Source of the DNA: an uncultured Lachnospiraceae bacterium
Lineage (GTDB): Bacteria > Bacillota > Clostridia > Lachnospirales > Lachnospiraceae
DNA: 50,873 nucleotides
Reading direction: 5' to 3'
NCBI GenBank assembly: GCA_902766735.1
Contig: CACXEU010000080.1
Location: forward strand, 1-50,873
A model generated the notes under the pieces. The model was not told the origin of the DNA. It saw only the letters and a program-made list of their open reading frames with translations, and made no database searches. A program made the position numbers and the translations under genes. Positions 7,561 through 15,311 of this stretch are shown here, one piece after another (position 1 is the stretch's first letter; each line of letters starts with the position of its first letter).

Positions 7561-7631
7561 CTTCCATACATTCCCCCGTGCTTTCACACATTTTGTCCCA
7601 CCAATTTATCAATCAAAAACTTGTAAGCTAA

Positions 7632-8081
7632 TTAATTGTAGACAACGTTTGATGACCACTTTTCAGCAGTTTCTATAACAGTGCCTGCACTGTTATAAAT
7701 CCGAACTTCGACCTTGATTTTGTACGTATACCCCTTCGAAACATTAGTTGATTTGGTCAAAGATTTAACTCCTGTTCCCGAAAAACTTTGTGCCCAGGAC
7801 TTGATTTTCGTGTACGCACCAGACGAAGAACTCTTGTAAAGATGAATATACAATCTACTGTCGTAATTCTTTTTCATAGTTACCGTACCCGTACAAACCG
7901 CCAAACCAGAACTGTTTATGGTCAATCCTGCTGAAATAAGTGAGAGATTGGTATATCTTAATGAAATTTCATCATCACTTGCCACTTCGCCTCCATCTGC
8001 CTTGACTAGTTCATACGGACTAATTACTAAAATTGTAATCATCAATAAAATAGTTAGTAGTTTCTTCAAGTTTTGCCTCAT
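7632..8081 (-). CDS. Small secreted protein of unknown function
   Basis: I do not recognise a named family. The 149-residue protein has a clear signal peptide: basic RQNLKKL, then LTILLMITILVIS, and a likely cleavage near VKA-DGGEVAS. The mature part is about 120 residues, rich in Ser, Thr and Tyr with alternating hydrophobic residues (VCTGTVTMKKNYDSRLYIHLYKS), as in a beta-sandwich. The first in-frame ATG (8087) sits one base after the GGGGGA site, too close. The second (8081) has 7-nt spacing, so I start there. It lies just downstream of the ECF sigma/anti-sigma pair behind a strong terminator; membership of that sigma factor's regulon is a guess. Confidence 0.7.
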   Translation of the reverse strand: MRQNLKKLLTILLMITILVISPYELVKADGGEVASDDEISLRYTNLSLISAGLTINSSGLAVCTGTVTMKKNYDSRLYIHLYKSSSSGAYTKIKSWAQSFSGTGVKSLTKSTNVSKGYTYKIKVEVRIYNSAGTVIETAEKWSSNVVYN

Positions 8082-8130
8082 AAGCATGTCCCCCTTTTTT
8101 CATTTATATAAGAGACAGCTTTTAGGCATA

Positions 8131-8175
8131 AAAAATGACAGGTTTTAACAAAAAAAGTTAAAACCTGTCATTTTT
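8131..8175 (-). terminator. Strong terminator of the sigma/anti-sigma operon, bidirectional
   Basis: A perfect 19-bp stem (8131-8149 with 8157-8175, 7-nt A/T loop) starts at the stop codon of the anti-sigma gene. The ends are AAAAA/TTTTT on either strand. Confidence 0.88.
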
Positions 8176-8881
8176 ATTTAATACTCTTTGCGATTTTAAT
8201 CATTTCCGCTCTGGTAACATTAAGTCCTTCCAGAACCAACTGATATTTATCTTTTTCAATTATAATCGTTATTGAATTTTCCTCTTCATTGATAAAGGCA
8301 TCTTGCTTACCCAAATGGATAAGTTCTCTGTTAGATTTTTCTGTATCAACATTGACTGAAATTTCTTTTCCAATTTGAGAAAAAGAAATCCATTGTTCAG
8401 AATTATCTTTACTAACATAATTGTAGAAACATCGGTGAACCTCCACCGACTTTTCCATCAAAACAAACCCTTTCGGCAAATATGTCACAACATATTCCTT
8501 TTCAATTCCATCAACTTCAAATTCCTTGGTCGGTCGATTTTCATCCGGTGAATCGCCCACTTCCGAGTAATTTCCAGTCACGTAATTCACGAAGTCAACC
8601 ACTGCGCTTCTCAACGCCGGAACTGTCGCCACACTGACACCGAATCCAAGAATCACCACCAAAAGAACCATTGCCACCTTGTACATAACCGGGCGATTGG
8701 ATTTCTTCTTCGTACCGAATTCCCGATCCAGTATCTTTTCGAATTCTTTATGATTTTCTGCAGCCATCTTGACGAAGACTTCATCCACGTTTTCCATTTC
8801 CTTTTGGATTTCCTCGCCTTCCTTTTCTACGTAGCTGTTCGCTGCAGTTCGAAACAGCATTTCCTCCTGATGTTTCTTCAT
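8174..8881 (-). CDS. Putative transmembrane anti-sigma factor
   Basis: This 235-residue protein has an acidic cytoplasmic N-terminus (residues 1-60, including DEVFVKMAAENHKEFEKIL) and one transmembrane helix at about 66-86 (MYKVAMVLLVVILGFGVSVA). Its extracytoplasmic domain of about 145 residues has the VTYLPKGFVLMEKS and later YQLVLEGLNVTRAEMIKIAKSI pattern typical of DUF4367-like C-terminal domains of Firmicute anti-sigma proteins. It starts directly after the stop of the ECF sigma gene. Function is inferred from topology and pairing: it should hold the sigma factor inactive until an envelope signal. The sensed signal is unknown. No RseP-type protease gene is nearby. Confidence 0.75.
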   Translation of the reverse strand: MKKHQEEMLFRTAANSYVEKEGEEIQKEMENVDEVFVKMAAENHKEFEKILDREFGTKKKSNRPVMYKVAMVLLVVILGFGVSVATVPALRSAVVDFVNYVTGNYSEVGDSPDENRPTKEFEVDGIEKEYVVTYLPKGFVLMEKSVEVHRCFYNYVSKDNSEQWISFSQIGKEISVNVDTEKSNRELIHLGKQDAFINEEENSITIIIEKDKYQLVLEGLNVTRAEMIKIAKSIK

Positions 8882-9448
8882 TTATCGCTTGTCCTTCTTG
8901 ATTACTTTTACAAATCTACTCTTTGCTCGTTTTACATATGCACCAACATTACCTAGCGGAATATTCATTTCCTCTGAGATTTGTTTATAACTCATATCGA
9001 AAGAATACTTATAGATTAAAAGCGTTCGGTCACGCTCATCCAATTCGTTCATTGCATTGTTTAGAATTTCCTCTAAGTCCATTCGTTCCAACAATGTATC
9101 TACACTATACTCATTGTATGCTTCACTATGAGTGATGATTTTCCATAATTCAGCTTTCTTAGTTTCACTGGACTCTTTATCCAGATAATCCATGGACACG
9201 GAAGAGATAATACGTTTCACATAAGCATTACGCTTATATTCCTCCAACTCCATGATTTGGTCTACATACTTTATAATACGAATAAATGATTCGTTCAGAA
9301 TGTCCTGGGCAGCATCATAATTTCGAACAATTTTATATGCATAACTTAATACCCACGGACTATAATTCCTATATAAGGTCTCAACGAAAACTCTTTGACG
9401 TTCATTCTCTATACTTTGAATTGCAGCAAATATCGATAACACGGACAT
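8882..9448 (-). CDS. ECF-type RNA polymerase sigma factor
   Basis: This is a 188-residue sigma-70-family protein with only regions 2 and 4. Region 2 covers about residues 22-95 (VETLYRNYSPWVLSYAYKIVRNYDAAQDILNESF is the start of it, split over regions 2.1-2.2). Region 4 covers about 130-182 (LDERDRTLLIYKYSFDMSY, then the HTH KQISEEMNIPLGNVGAYVKRAKSR). The ATG at 9448 has AGAGGGGG upstream. The anti-sigma gene follows with no gap. A TATAAT lies at 9469-9464, but no matching -35 could be recognised, so autoregulation is not shown. The pair lies between ftsZ and spoIIGA, which are often close neighbours in Firmicutes. Confidence 0.88.
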   Translation of the reverse strand: MSVLSIFAAIQSIENERQRVFVETLYRNYSPWVLSYAYKIVRNYDAAQDILNESFIRIIKYVDQIMELEEYKRNAYVKRIISSVSMDYLDKESSETKKAELWKIITHSEAYNEYSVDTLLERMDLEEILNNAMNELDERDRTLLIYKYSFDMSYKQISEEMNIPLGNVGAYVKRAKSRFVKVIKKDKR

Positions 9449-9463
9449 CTACCCCCTCTTAAG

Positions 9464-9469
9464 ATTATA
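9464..9469 (-). promoter_or_regulatory. Possible -10 element of the ECF sigma operon
   Basis: TATAAT lies 15 bp before the sigma start. The region 17 bp upstream (AATCTG) is not a sigma-A -35, and the GAAAGT...CGTTT pattern near it is only vaguely ECF-like. Confidence 0.3.
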
Positions 9470-9516
9470 AACGTTTTTCATACTTTCAGATTAAATTGTT
9501 AGACTTTTAATCACAT

Positions 9517-9545
9517 AAAAAACAGCTGTGGGAAAATCCCACAGC
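9517..9545 (-). terminator. Terminator of ftsZ
   Basis: The perfect 9-bp stem GCTGTGGGA/TCCCACAGC (9525-9533 with 9537-9545, 3-nt loop) is followed on the minus strand by TGTTTTTTA. It is 24 bp past the ftsZ stop. Confidence 0.88.
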
Positions 9546-9568
9546 CATAACACCCTAAATTGCTGTAA

Positions 9569-10696
9569 TTATTTGTTCTGTAAAAACTCAGGAATTTTAA
9601 TTGGTTTTTCTTCTACGTTGCTCTTTGGAACTGTCTGAGCATTTCTCTGATAGTCAGTCTTTGGAGTTGTCGTAGCTTTTGCGAAATCTGCAAATGGAGT
9701 AGTTGCTCCACCGAAAGGTCTAGCCTTAAATCCTGCAGATGGTGTTGTATCACCAATTCCTGTAGCCATTACTGTAATAGAACATTCATCTGGATATGTA
9801 TCATCATATCTTACACCGAAGATAATGTTTGCATCTTCTCCTGCAAGATCCTGTACGTAACTTGCAGCTTCGTTTGCTTCGAATAAGCTAACATCACCAG
9901 TGATGTTAATGATAACGTTCTTTGCTCCGTTAATAGTAGTTTCAAGAAGTGGAGATGTAACAGCCTGCTGTACTGCCTGAGCTGCCTTATCGTCACCGCT
10001 TGCTTCACCGATACCGATGTGTGCTACACCTGCATCTCTCATAACTGTCTGAACGTCAGCAAAGTCTAAGTTAATCAATGCTGGTACATTAATCAAATCA
10101 GTAATACCCTGAACTGACTGCTGTAATACTTCATCAGCCTTCTTTAATGCTTCCGGCATTGTTGTTCTCTTATCAACGATTTCTAATAATTTATCATTAG
10201 GAATCACGATTAAAGTATCAACGTTTTCTTTTAATCTTTCGATTCCGCCTAATGCGTTGTTCATACGTGTTCTAGCTTCAAATCTGAAAGGCTTAGTAAC
10301 AACACCAACTGTTAAAGCGCCCTGTTCTTTCGCAATACGTGCTACAACCGGTGCGGCACCTGTACCGGTTCCACCACCCATACCACATGTTACGAATACC
10401 ATATCAGCACCCTTTAATAACTGTGCGAGTTCTTCCACGTTTTCTTCTGCTGCAGCTTCACCAACTTCTGGCTTTGCTCCTGCACCAAGTCCTTTAGTAA
10501 CCTTCTCACCAATCTGTAATGTAGAAGGTGCTTTACTTCTCTTTAATACCTGTGCATCAGAGTTTACTGATATAAACTCTACACCACCGATATTTTCATC
10601 TATCATTCTGTTGACAGCGTTGTTTCCTGCTCCACCAACACCTACAACAATAATTTTTGCAACTGCTTCACTTTCGTTTGTAGTAATTTCTAACAA
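9569..10696 (-). CDS. ftsZ: Cell division protein FtsZ
   Basis: FtsZ is the tubulin-like GTPase that forms the division ring. The 375-residue protein has the GTP loop [11 protein letters not shown] (about 20-30), the tubulin signature [13 protein letters not shown], the T7 synergy loop NLDFADV, a variable linker (about 320-362) and the conserved C-terminal peptide PIKIPEFL that binds FtsA, SepF and other partners. The start is TTG at 10696, with AGGAGG eight nt upstream and no better in-frame ATG. It has its own promoter and terminator, so it can be expressed apart from the upstream division operon. ftsA is not adjacent. Confidence 0.98.
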   Translation of the reverse strand: MLEITTNESEAVAKIIVVGVGGAGNNAVNRMIDENIGGVEFISVNSDAQVLKRSKAPSTLQIGEKVTKGLGAGAKPEVGEAAAEENVEELAQLLKGADMVFVTCGMGGGTGTGAAPVVARIAKEQGALTVGVVTKPFRFEARTRMNNALGGIERLKENVDTLIVIPNDKLLEIVDKRTTMPEALKKADEVLQQSVQGITDLINVPALINLDFADVQTVMRDAGVAHIGIGEASGDDKAAQAVQQAVTSPLLETTINGAKNVIINITGDVSLFEANEAASYVQDLAGEDANIIFGVRYDDTYPDECSITVMATGIGDTTPSAGFKARPFGGATTPFADFAKATTTPKTDYQRNAQTVPKSNVEEKPIKIPEFLQNK

Positions 10697-10775
10697 GAGT
10701 TTATCCTCCTTCGTTTCCTATTTTCCTGATTTTAATTATAAACGGGCATAGTCCTACCCATTTACACATAAGTAT

Positions 10776-10804
10776 ATAATATAATTCTTTTAGAAAAATA
10801 TCAA
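10776..10804 (-). promoter_or_regulatory. Sigma-A-type promoter of ftsZ
   Basis: On the minus strand TTGATA (10804-10799) is followed after 17 bp by TATTAT (10781-10776). It gives a leader of about 75 nt. It lies in the 160-bp AT-rich gap between divIB and ftsZ. Confidence 0.78.
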
Positions 10805-10856
10805 CAAGAAAATTTGATTTTATAAAAATATTTTTCATTTTCAAATAAAATCACTT

Positions 10857-11723
10857 TTATTTTTTCTTCTTTTTCTCTTTCTTCACTTCATCTTTAATGA
10901 AGGTATAGGATGCATCCTCACTAATCCACTGCATCTGCAAGGTTCCCTGATATTTCGTAAGCTGTTCATAGGTACTTCCGTAAATATCAATAAAATCTTC
11001 CATCTTCTCCTTCAACTGATTGTCTTTTCCCAATGCGACTTTCAAACCGCCCTGAAGGAATAAGGTAATATCATAGTCTTTAGAGAAATATACTTTTTCA
11101 ACAGTAGGTTCCTTAAGTCCCGGATACTGTTCCTTCGCCTTGTCTAAAGCAACGCTCATGGCATCAAAAGCATCCGTCATTCGAACAATGCCTTCCAGGC
11201 CTTCCGGACTCTTTGTTTTCAATTTCTGATAAAAAACCACTTCTTCGACTTCCACATTGGTGTAAGGAATGACACCCAGGGAGTTCGGTAACAGTTTTTT
11301 CTTTTTCTTCTTTGTCTCAATGTAGGAACAAGGTTCATTTTTCTGAACAATCCCCTTGGAATCCATATAGAAATAATTCTCGGCATACTGAATACAGCTT
11401 CTCAATTTCTTCTCTTTCCCATGAACGGTTACTTTTATCGGAGAGTTGATGGAAACCGTATAGTCTTCCAGCATAGTGATTTCTTCCTTCTGACCAATCA
11501 CACTTTCTAACCAGAACCACAAAGTATTTTTAACATTCTGCTCCTTGAGGTAATCCTGCACTTCCTGTGCCGTGAACTGATTCAGATCTGATGTGTATCC
11601 CACCGTTTTTAATTGAAATCCATAAACCAGAATCAACCCGATAATGACCAGAACCGGAATCGCAATCAATATCCGTTTGATTGTCTTTTTTAATTTTCTT
11701 CTTTTCTTTCTTCTACTAACCAT
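10857..11723 (-). CDS. divIB: Cell division protein FtsQ/DivIB-like
   Basis: DivIB bridges FtsL and FtsB-type proteins in the divisome. The 288-residue protein has a very basic cytoplasmic tail (MVSRRKKRRKLKKTIKR), one transmembrane helix at about 19-37, then a POTRA-like segment (FTAQEVQDYLKEQNVKNTLWFW) and a beta domain ending in a lysine-rich tail. Sequence similarity to well-studied FtsQ proteins is low. The call rests on topology, size and position between ftsW and ftsZ. The ATG at 11723 follows AGAGGAAC. It is the last gene of the mraZ operon. Confidence 0.8.
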   Translation of the reverse strand: MVSRRKKRRKLKKTIKRILIAIPVLVIIGLILVYGFQLKTVGYTSDLNQFTAQEVQDYLKEQNVKNTLWFWLESVIGQKEEITMLEDYTVSINSPIKVTVHGKEKKLRSCIQYAENYFYMDSKGIVQKNEPCSYIETKKKKKKLLPNSLGVIPYTNVEVEEVVFYQKLKTKSPEGLEGIVRMTDAFDAMSVALDKAKEQYPGLKEPTVEKVYFSKDYDITLFLQGGLKVALGKDNQLKEKMEDFIDIYGSTYEQLTKYQGTLQMQWISEDASYTFIKDEVKKEKKKKK

Positions 11724-11746
11724 TTGTTCCTCTTTTTATTTCTCCT

Positions 11747-12925
11747 CTAACGAATCCTTCTGATTCTTCTGGAAACAGAGAAAACAATCCCCATCTCTAC
11801 CATCAAAAACGCCAAGGATGTTCCACCATAACTGATAAACGGTAACGACACACCGGTATTTGGAATACTATTGGTAACTACCGCAATATTCAAGATTACC
11901 TGAATGGAAATGTGTGCCATGACACCAATTACCAACATGGAACCGTATAAATCATAAGCATTGCTTGCAATCACCCTCATACGACGAATCATGAAAGCAA
12001 ACAGTAACATAATACAAACCGCTCCAAAGATTCCCAACTCCTCACAGATAATGGAAAAAATCATATCGTTACTTGCTTCCGGGACAAATCCCAGTTTCTG
12101 AGCGCTGTTTCCTAAGCCTTTTCCAAACAATCCTCCGGAACCAATGGCATATAAGCCCTGTAACACCTGATATCCGCCGGAATCAGAATATTCCTCAGGA
12201 TGAAGCCAAACCATGATTCTGGATAATCGGAATGATTTTCCGGCCACGGCCCCCGCCATGACAATGAGCATCATGGCACCGCCTCCTAGAATTCCCAAGG
12301 AGAACACGAATTTCTTACACGCTCCCGCTACCAGCAACATCACCGTACTAATCCCTACAATGATAATTGCCGAACTCAGATTTGAGGTCAATACAACAAT
12401 CAACCCGGCTCCCACGATAGTCACCGCGAAAATCTGATAACAGGTCTTAATATTTTTCAATGCATTCACACTGCACTTTGAAATCATATAAGCAGTGATC
12501 ACAATCACTCCGATTTTTACCAACTCCGCCGGCTGAAACTGAATCGGTCCCATTTTTACCCAACGTTTCGCACCATGGCTTTCAATTCCCAATGGTGTTT
12601 GTACGAGAGCAACCGATGCGATGGATACGATATAAATGAATTTATCAAACTTTTTCCACCAACGATAATCGAGAAAAATCACAGGAATCATTCCAACCAA
12701 TCCGAAGCAGGTCGCTCGAATCTGATTTTTCAGATAAAATGCAGAGTCTCCCATGGCAGTCAAGCCAACAAAGGAACTGGCACTATATAGAAGCACATAA
12801 CCCAGAAGCATGATAAAAATCCACACAAGTAATAAACTATAGTCGAAATACTGTTCCCTATAGTTTAACTTTCTTTTCTGCTCGATTTCTTCCCCGGTAA
12901 CCGGATCATATTCTCTTCTTGCCAT
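11747..12925 (-). CDS. ftsW: Peptidoglycan polymerase FtsW (SEDS family)
   Basis: FtsW polymerises lipid II into septal glycan strands together with a class B PBP. The 392-residue protein has about ten membrane segments. SEDS signatures are RWVKMGPIQFQPAEL, GYQVLQGLYAIGSGGLFGKGLGNS, EASNDMIFSIICEELG and GVSLPFISYGGTS. The frame begins with a GTG at 12931 that overlaps the AGGAGTGGGC site, so the ATG at 12925 is the better start. It follows murD by 8 nt and precedes divIB by 23 nt. Confidence 0.95.
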   Translation of the reverse strand: MARREYDPVTGEEIEQKRKLNYREQYFDYSLLLVWIFIMLLGYVLLYSASSFVGLTAMGDSAFYLKNQIRATCFGLVGMIPVIFLDYRWWKKFDKFIYIVSIASVALVQTPLGIESHGAKRWVKMGPIQFQPAELVKIGVIVITAYMISKCSVNALKNIKTCYQIFAVTIVGAGLIVVLTSNLSSAIIIVGISTVMLLVAGACKKFVFSLGILGGGAMMLIVMAGAVAGKSFRLSRIMVWLHPEEYSDSGGYQVLQGLYAIGSGGLFGKGLGNSAQKLGFVPEASNDMIFSIICEELGIFGAVCIMLLFAFMIRRMRVIASNAYDLYGSMLVIGVMAHISIQVILNIAVVTNSIPNTGVSLPFISYGGTSLAFLMVEMGIVFSVSRRIRRIR

Positions 12926-12933
12926 GCCCACTC

Positions 12934-14289
12934 CTATAATGCGTTTACATATTCCTTAAACATATCTCCACGTTGTTCATAGTTATCAAACATTCCCCAG
13001 CTGGCACATGCAGGTGATAATAACACTGCATCTCCCGGCTCAGCCAGTTTATAACACTGATCAACGACCTCTTTTAAATCCTTTGCAAAAACAATATTCG
13101 TAAATCCTTTTTTCTTTACGGTTTCTGCAATCTGTTCTGCAGTCTGCCCTAAAAGAACCAGATATTTAATCTTATCTCCGAAGCTGTCTGCCCATTCGTC
13201 GAAGGAAACCTTCTTATCATAACCACCGGCAATTAAAATCGTCGGTCTTGTCATTGCTTCAATCGCCTTGATGGAAGCATCGGTGTTCGTTCCCTTGGAA
13301 TCATTATAATAAATTACATCATTTACGGTCTTTACATATTCAATTCTATGAGGCACTGCCTTGAATTTCTTGATTGCTTCACGAATCACATCTACCGGCA
13401 CTCCCATACTCATAGAAATTGCAATGGCAGCCATAATGTTTTCAGTATTGTGAATTCCCACCAATGTGGTGTCATTAACTGTTGTTACAAAAACTTCACC
13501 CTTTTCATCACGATACATAATGTTTTCGCCATCTAAATATACGCCACAGTCCACTTTCTGCTGACTGCTGAACCAGATAATCTTATTCGTTAACTTCTTC
13601 GCATATTCACGCAAGATGCTGTCTTCATAGTTCAGGATGATTGGTTCATCCGGATTCTGATTTTCCGCGATACGCATCTTACAATCTGTATAACATTCCA
13701 TTGTATAATGTCTGTTTAGATGATCCGGTGTGATATTCAGTACTGCACTTACATTCGGATGGAATGTATGGATTGTTTCTAACTGGAAACTACTGATTTC
13801 TGCTACTGTCACTGTATCATCCGTGGAATCATAAGCTGTAGTTGTGTAAGGATTTCCAATATTACCAACCACATCCACATCATCAAAGTATGCTTCCATG
13901 ATTTCCCCAACCAAAGCTGTCGTGGTTGTCTTTCCATTTGTTCCGGTAATGGCAACTAACTTTCCTTTAGAAGCCACATAAGCTAATTCAATCTCACCCC
14001 AAATCGGTGTAGCTGCTTCTCTTACACGATTAACAAAAGGTGCATCCACTGGAATTCCCGGACTTAAAATCATCAAATCCACCACTTCAATAACGTCATC
14101 AGATAATTCTCCAAGAATCACTTCCACATCTGTGGAGTCTTCTAACTTATTTAAAATATCTTCTTTATTTAACTTTTCATTGCCATCATAAATCATAATA
14201 TTGGCACCATGTTTCTTTAATAAATCAGCCGCTCCGATTCCGCTCTTTCCGGAACCTGCCACTAATACATTACATCCTTTTACGTCCAT
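12934..14289 (-). CDS. murD: UDP-N-acetylmuramoyl-L-alanine--D-glutamate ligase
   Basis: MurD adds D-glutamate to UDP-MurNAc-L-Ala in the cytoplasm. The 451-residue protein has the N-terminal Rossmann-like domain (VLVAGSGKSGIGAADLL), the ATP-binding P-loop AITGTNGKTTTTAL (about 110-123), the central HPNVSAVLNITPDHLNRH motif and the C-terminal YNDSKGTNTDASIKA region. The ATG at 14289 has AAGGAAC; the ten upstream codons lack a site. In many dcw clusters murG and murB follow nearby; here ftsW follows directly. Confidence 0.97.
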   Translation of the reverse strand: MDVKGCNVLVAGSGKSGIGAADLLKKHGANIMIYDGNEKLNKEDILNKLEDSTDVEVILGELSDDVIEVVDLMILSPGIPVDAPFVNRVREAATPIWGEIELAYVASKGKLVAITGTNGKTTTTALVGEIMEAYFDDVDVVGNIGNPYTTTAYDSTDDTVTVAEISSFQLETIHTFHPNVSAVLNITPDHLNRHYTMECYTDCKMRIAENQNPDEPIILNYEDSILREYAKKLTNKIIWFSSQQKVDCGVYLDGENIMYRDEKGEVFVTTVNDTTLVGIHNTENIMAAIAISMSMGVPVDVIREAIKKFKAVPHRIEYVKTVNDVIYYNDSKGTNTDASIKAIEAMTRPTILIAGGYDKKVSFDEWADSFGDKIKYLVLLGQTAEQIAETVKKKGFTNIVFAKDLKEVVDQCYKLAEPGDAVLLSPACASWGMFDNYEQRGDMFKEYVNAL

Positions 14290-14328
14290 TTTCGTTCCTT
14301 CCCTTTCTGTTTGTTTCACACGCTCCTA

Positions 14329-15309
14329 TTATAACGCTAAATATCCGATCATACAAAGAATTGCCGTAGTAATTGCAAAAGCTGCAACAACCTGTGTCTC
14401 CGTGTAGCCACCTTCCTGGAAATGATGGTGAAGCGGAGCCATACGGAAAATTCTTCGTCCTTCCCCATACTTCTTCTTTGTATACTTAAACCAGGATACC
14501 TGGAGCATTACAGAAATTACTTCAATTAAATAGATAAATGCCACGATAATAATGAAGATTGGCATCTTTAAGACAAAGGCCACTGCTGCCACATATCCAC
14601 CCAATGCCAGAGAACCGGTGTCGCCCATAAACACTCTGGCCGGATATACATTGTATAGGAAGAATCCCATCAATGCGCCAACAAAAGCGGCGGAAATCGG
14701 TTCTACCCCTGTTCCAACAGAAACTGCAGTAAAGAACACCGCAATTACAATAGTCACGCTGGTAGCAAGTCCATCTAATCCATCCGTGAAGTTTGAACCA
14801 TTTACGGTCCCAATCACTGCAATCATGGTAAAGATTACAAATAACCAGATTGGCATTTCCCAGGTATTTCCGTGGGTGAACGGAATAATTACCTTTGTTC
14901 CGTTTCCGGAATAAAAAATCAAATAAACAGCAAAGATTCCGCTTACAATAATCTGTCCTGCCATCTTCTGAATTTCTGTTAATCCTAAATTTCTTTTTTT
15001 CACAACTTTGATGTAATCATCTAAAAATCCAATCAATCCAAATCCGATCGTAACAAATAATACCGGAACAATTTTATAATTATGTGCAAAAATGATAAAT
15101 ACAAGCGAGGTTACAATGACACCTGCCAAGATAATCATTCCTCCCATGGTCGGGGTTCCTGTTTTGCTCTGATGTGATTTTGGTCCTTCCTCACGAATGT
15201 ATTGCCCAAATTTTAATTTTTTCAACATTGGAATCACAAACGGGCATAAAATCACACTTACCGCAAATGCCATAATCACTGCAACAATTATTGATGTACT
15301 TGTACTCAT
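14329..15309 (-). CDS. mraY: Phospho-N-acetylmuramoyl-pentapeptide-transferase
   Basis: MraY transfers phospho-MurNAc-pentapeptide to undecaprenyl phosphate, making lipid I at the inner membrane face. The 326-residue protein has about ten membrane segments and the family motifs SHQSKTGTPTMGG, GFLDDYIKV (aspartates), NFTDGLDGLA, FMGDTGSLALGG and APLHHHFQEGG. The ATG at 15309 has GGAGAAT and lies 2 nt after the upstream PBP stop, implying coupled translation. Murein precursors made here need the carrier recycled by uppP, also in this window. Confidence 0.98.
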   Translation of the reverse strand: MSTSTSIIVAVIMAFAVSVILCPFVIPMLKKLKFGQYIREEGPKSHQSKTGTPTMGGMIILAGVIVTSLVFIIFAHNYKIVPVLFVTIGFGLIGFLDDYIKVVKKRNLGLTEIQKMAGQIIVSGIFAVYLIFYSGNGTKVIIPFTHGNTWEMPIWLFVIFTMIAVIGTVNGSNFTDGLDGLATSVTIVIAVFFTAVSVGTGVEPISAAFVGALMGFFLYNVYPARVFMGDTGSLALGGYVAAVAFVLKMPIFIIIVAFIYLIEVISVMLQVSWFKYTKKKYGEGRRIFRMAPLHHHFQEGGYTETQVVAAFAITTAILCMIGYLAL

Positions 15310-15311
15310 TT

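Noticed and set aside
7444..7600. Known riboswitch for the three hairpins before spoIIGA
   Set aside because: The hairpins are simple perfect stems with no conserved riboswitch core that I recognise.
8088..9448. Toxin-antitoxin or phage module next to ftsZ
   Set aside because: The two larger proteins are clearly an ECF sigma factor and a single-helix anti-sigma protein; no toxin, integrase or phage motif is present.
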